7,600 nt of DNA. It comes from Candidatus Krumholzibacteriia bacterium. Lineage in GTDB: Bacteria > Krumholzibacteriota > Krumholzibacteriia > Krumholzibacteriales > Krumholzibacteriaceae. The notes beneath the pieces were generated by a model, which did not search any database, was not told the DNA's origin, and was given only the letters and a program-made list of their open reading frames with translations. A program made the position numbers and the translations under genes. Shown here one piece after another: positions 6,023 to 7,600 of the stretch (positions within the stretch are counted from its first letter, which is position 1; each line of letters starts with the position of its first letter). The stretch covers positions 1 through 7,600 of the forward strand of contig JAQTVX010000095.1 in NCBI GenBank assembly GCA_028706585.1. The letters are read 5' to 3'.

Positions 6023-7192
6023 ATGAGAACTCGCATCCATGCGGTGCTCGCCGCCGCGCTCTTGATCTGCGTCTGGGGCTGCCAGAACGCTTCGATCGTT
6101 CCAACCCCCGATACATCCTCGCAGGAGATCAATCTGAACGATCCAACGGGCGGGCTGACCACAGCGAATGAGAGACCCGCCTTCGGGGAGCCCGATAAGT
6201 TCGCGGCTCTCACGGACGAATCCTGCATCGAGGATCAATACGAAAAGGACCCGGACTACCGGGATGACACTCTGATCGCGCGTGGCGCGCGACTCTACGA
6301 TTTCCGGGCCATATGGGGCTATCTCGCGGCTCTGGGCGATACGGACTCGTCGGATCCCTGTCCGCTCGACTGGTCGGGAAGCCTCCATTTCGAGGGCGGC
6401 ATCATCGTCATGGAAAAGGCCATCGCTTTTGAGGCGGACGATTCCATCGAGAGGATCGACTCCTCGACGGTCCAATGGACCTCACATACCGGGCCCTCCA
6501 TTGATGGTATCCAGGTGAAGCTCGTCGTGCCGCCGCTGGCCGATTCTCTCGATTCCAACGGCACAACTCCGCAGCTCGTGATGGCAGCGGGGCCGTTCAG
6601 CAGGACGTTCACGCTCGACGAGCTCGCCGCGCTGAGCCTTGTCTCTTCAGTGGATACGTGTGGAAATGCCATTTCTATCACGAGCGTGTTCGCGCCTCCT
6701 GCCTGTCCCCACGGGCAGCTCATGGGAAATTGGGAAGAGACCATTGCCGACAGTCTGACTCCCTCCGATACGCTCGAAACGGACAGCACGGTGGAGGGAA
6801 TTTTCCGAGGAGTCTGGATCGCGAGACACGGGCTCATCAGCGGATATCTCAAGGGAGTTTACGGCTTGAACGACGACGGGGAAAACGTCTTCTTCGGCAA
6901 ATACATCGACGCGGATGGCAATTTCCTCGGAATAGTGAGAGGCATCTTCGGATCACGGTCCGCGCACGAGCTCTGCGGAGACGGGAACGGCCACGGCAGA
7001 CGTCACGGAAATCACCCTCTCGGCTGGTTCTCCGGAGAGTGGATAGACAAGAATTCCGACGTTCAGGGCAGGCTCAGGGGGCACTGGAACGCTGCCGAGG
7101 ACGGCAACGGATGCTTCAACGGCATCTGGGGAATGAGATGCAGCGAGGGCGCCGAAGGCGACATCGGCCGATGCAAGGACATCGATAACTGA
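6023..7192 (+). CDS. probable lipoprotein with seven FxGxW-type beta repeats
   Basis: This is a 389-residue exported protein of unknown function. The N-terminus (MRTRIHAVLAAALLICVWGC) is a signal peptide with positive charges, a hydrophobic core and a cysteine at 20. The lipobox VWGC is atypical because of the tryptophan at -2, so lipidation is likely but not certain. Residues about 21-60 are a low-complexity linker. Residues about 80-230 form a domain I do not recognise. Residues 260-370 contain seven copies of a six-residue beta-strand motif x[FLV]xGx[WYF], at roughly 14-15 residue spacing, with a His/Gly-rich insert at about 311-333. Besides C20 there are eight cysteines (68, 113, 213, 228, 318, 364, 373, 384), which suggests disulfides outside the cytoplasm. 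The ATG at 6023 was chosen because AAGGA (6013-6017) lies five bases upstream and the signal peptide starts there; the in-frame ATG at 5945 would put a charged stretch before it. A strong terminator follows. Confidence 0.82.
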   Translation: MRTRIHAVLAAALLICVWGCQNASIVPTPDTSSQEINLNDPTGGLTTANERPAFGEPDKFAALTDESCIEDQYEKDPDYRDDTLIARGARLYDFRAIWGYLAALGDTDSSDPCPLDWSGSLHFEGGIIVMEKAIAFEADDSIERIDSSTVQWTSHTGPSIDGIQVKLVVPPLADSLDSNGTTPQLVMAAGPFSRTFTLDELAALSLVSSVDTCGNAISITSVFAPPACPHGQLMGNWEETIADSLTPSDTLETDSTVEGIFRGVWIARHGLISGYLKGVYGLNDDGENVFFGKYIDADGNFLGIVRGIFGSRSAHELCGDGNGHGRRHGNHPLGWFSGEWIDKNSDVQGRLRGHWNAAEDGNGCFNGIWGMRCSEGAEGDIGRCKDIDN

Positions 7193-7211
7193 CGCGCCCG
7201 CCTTGATTGCA

Positions 7212-7240
7212 GGGGCCGCGCAGACGCGCGGCCCCTTTTT
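7212..7240 (+). terminator. rho-independent terminator of the lipoprotein gene
   Basis: A perfect 10-base-pair stem, GGGGCCGCGC (7212-7221) with GCGCGGCCCC (7226-7235), closes a four-base loop AGAC and is followed by five T. It begins 20 bases after the lipoprotein stop. On the minus strand the stem is not followed by a T-run, so it is oriented for the plus-strand gene, although the hairpin also lies at the end of the converging phosphatase gene. Confidence 0.92.
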
Positions 7241-7253
7241 CCATCCGCTCTCT

Positions 7254-7600
7254 CTATTTGTCGATGAAGTGCGTGGCGAGTCCGGCGATGGATTCGCGCG
7301 TGAAGTGGCGCCTCGTGACGTCGACGATGGCCTTTGCGATAGCCGGCGAAGCCGCGACGATGCTTCCCCCTTCGAGATAATCTTCGCAGCCGAAAAAGTC
7401 GCTCACGGTCCCCCCCGCCTCTTGCACGATGAGCACCCCCGCCGCCACATCCCACGGCCTGAGATGGAGCTCCTAGAAACCGTCGAGCCTTCCAGCGGCG
7501 ACATGGCTCAGATCCAGGACGGCGGAGCCGGCCCTCCGGATATCCCGCGAGGCCCGGAGCAGATCCCGGAAAGCGCCGAGATAGCCGTCGAGGCAGGCTG
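7254..7600 (-). pseudogene. inositol monophosphatase family gene, C-terminal part, interrupted by an in-frame TAG
   Basis: This is the C-terminal region of an IMPase/SuhB-type Mg2+-dependent phosphatase; the N-terminal two thirds lie beyond the right edge. One reading frame gives family-typical sequence: LDGYLGAFRDLLRASRDIRR, then AGSAVLDLSHVAAGRLDGF, a TAG codon (7475-7473), then ELHLRPWDVAAGVLIVQEAGG and a usual C-terminus ending at TAG 7256-7254. In relatives the position of the TAG is an aromatic residue, commonly W, so TGG has become TAG by one G-to-A change. Truncation there would remove 72 residues, including the PWD aspartate that binds the third metal, so the product would probably be inactive. 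The frame is kept on both sides, so the change is recent, or a sequencing or assembly error. TAG is a genuine stop elsewhere in this window, which argues against recoding. Confidence 0.85.

Noticed and set aside
4802..6475. Long 557-codon minus-strand open frame
   Set aside because: It lies opposite the synthetase and lipoprotein genes, both of which have clear family motifs or a signal peptide and repeats. Its translation is dominated by R, D, E and V, typical of an antisense frame in GC-rich DNA.
7473..7475. TAG as a sense codon (recoded genetic code)
   Set aside because: TAG ends the ChaN-like gene and the phosphatase gene at sensible C-termini in this same window, and reading through the latter would run into a terminator hairpin.

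Overview
The window is GC-rich bacterial DNA carrying six protein-coding loci, two of them cut by the window edges. No rRNA, tRNA, CRISPR array, insertion sequence or phage gene is visible. The mix of genes suggests an uncultured Gram-negative-type lineage: a KtrB/KtrA-like potassium system, a fused NDP-forming acyl-CoA synthetase, a lipobox protein made of FxGxW repeats, and an inositol-phosphatase relative. A candidate phylum of the FCB type such as Krumholzibacteriota or Eisenbacteria would fit. That assignment is a low-confidence impression from gene content, not something the sequence proves.

Layout. Positions 1-1677 (minus strand) hold a potassium-uptake operon: the pore subunit (TrkH/KtrB type) is followed after 33 bases by the N-terminal part of the RCK regulatory subunit (TrkA/KtrA type), which runs off the left edge. 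A 251-base spacer (1678-1928) holds a possible promoter for this operon and a large inverted repeat downstream of the next gene. Positions 1929-3500 (minus) encode a 523-residue protein whose first half is a ChaN/Tiki-like domain without a signal peptide and whose second half I do not recognise. A 110-base divergent spacer separates it from 3611-5899 (plus), a 762-residue ADP/NDP-forming acyl-CoA synthetase-like protein with the ATP-grasp half first and the CoA-binding half last. Positions 6023-7192 (plus) encode a probable lipoprotein with a seven-strand repeat motif, closed by a perfect 10-bp hairpin terminator at 7212-7240. Positions 7254-7600 (minus) are the C-terminal part of an inositol monophosphatase family gene with an in-frame amber codon where a tryptophan is expected.

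How the genes work together. Only ktrB and ktrA have a clear functional link, as pore and nucleotide-sensing gate of one transporter. The ChaN-like gene and the acyl-CoA synthetase are divergently arranged and might share a control region, but nothing in the sequence proves a common pathway. The lipoprotein and the phosphatase converge on one terminator.

I did not find a convincing new multi-gene system. The points most worth a second look are the ChaN/Tiki-like protein with its unexplained C-terminal half, the amber codon in the phosphatase, the repeat architecture of the lipoprotein, and the domain order (with one odd ATP-grasp residue) of the synthetase.
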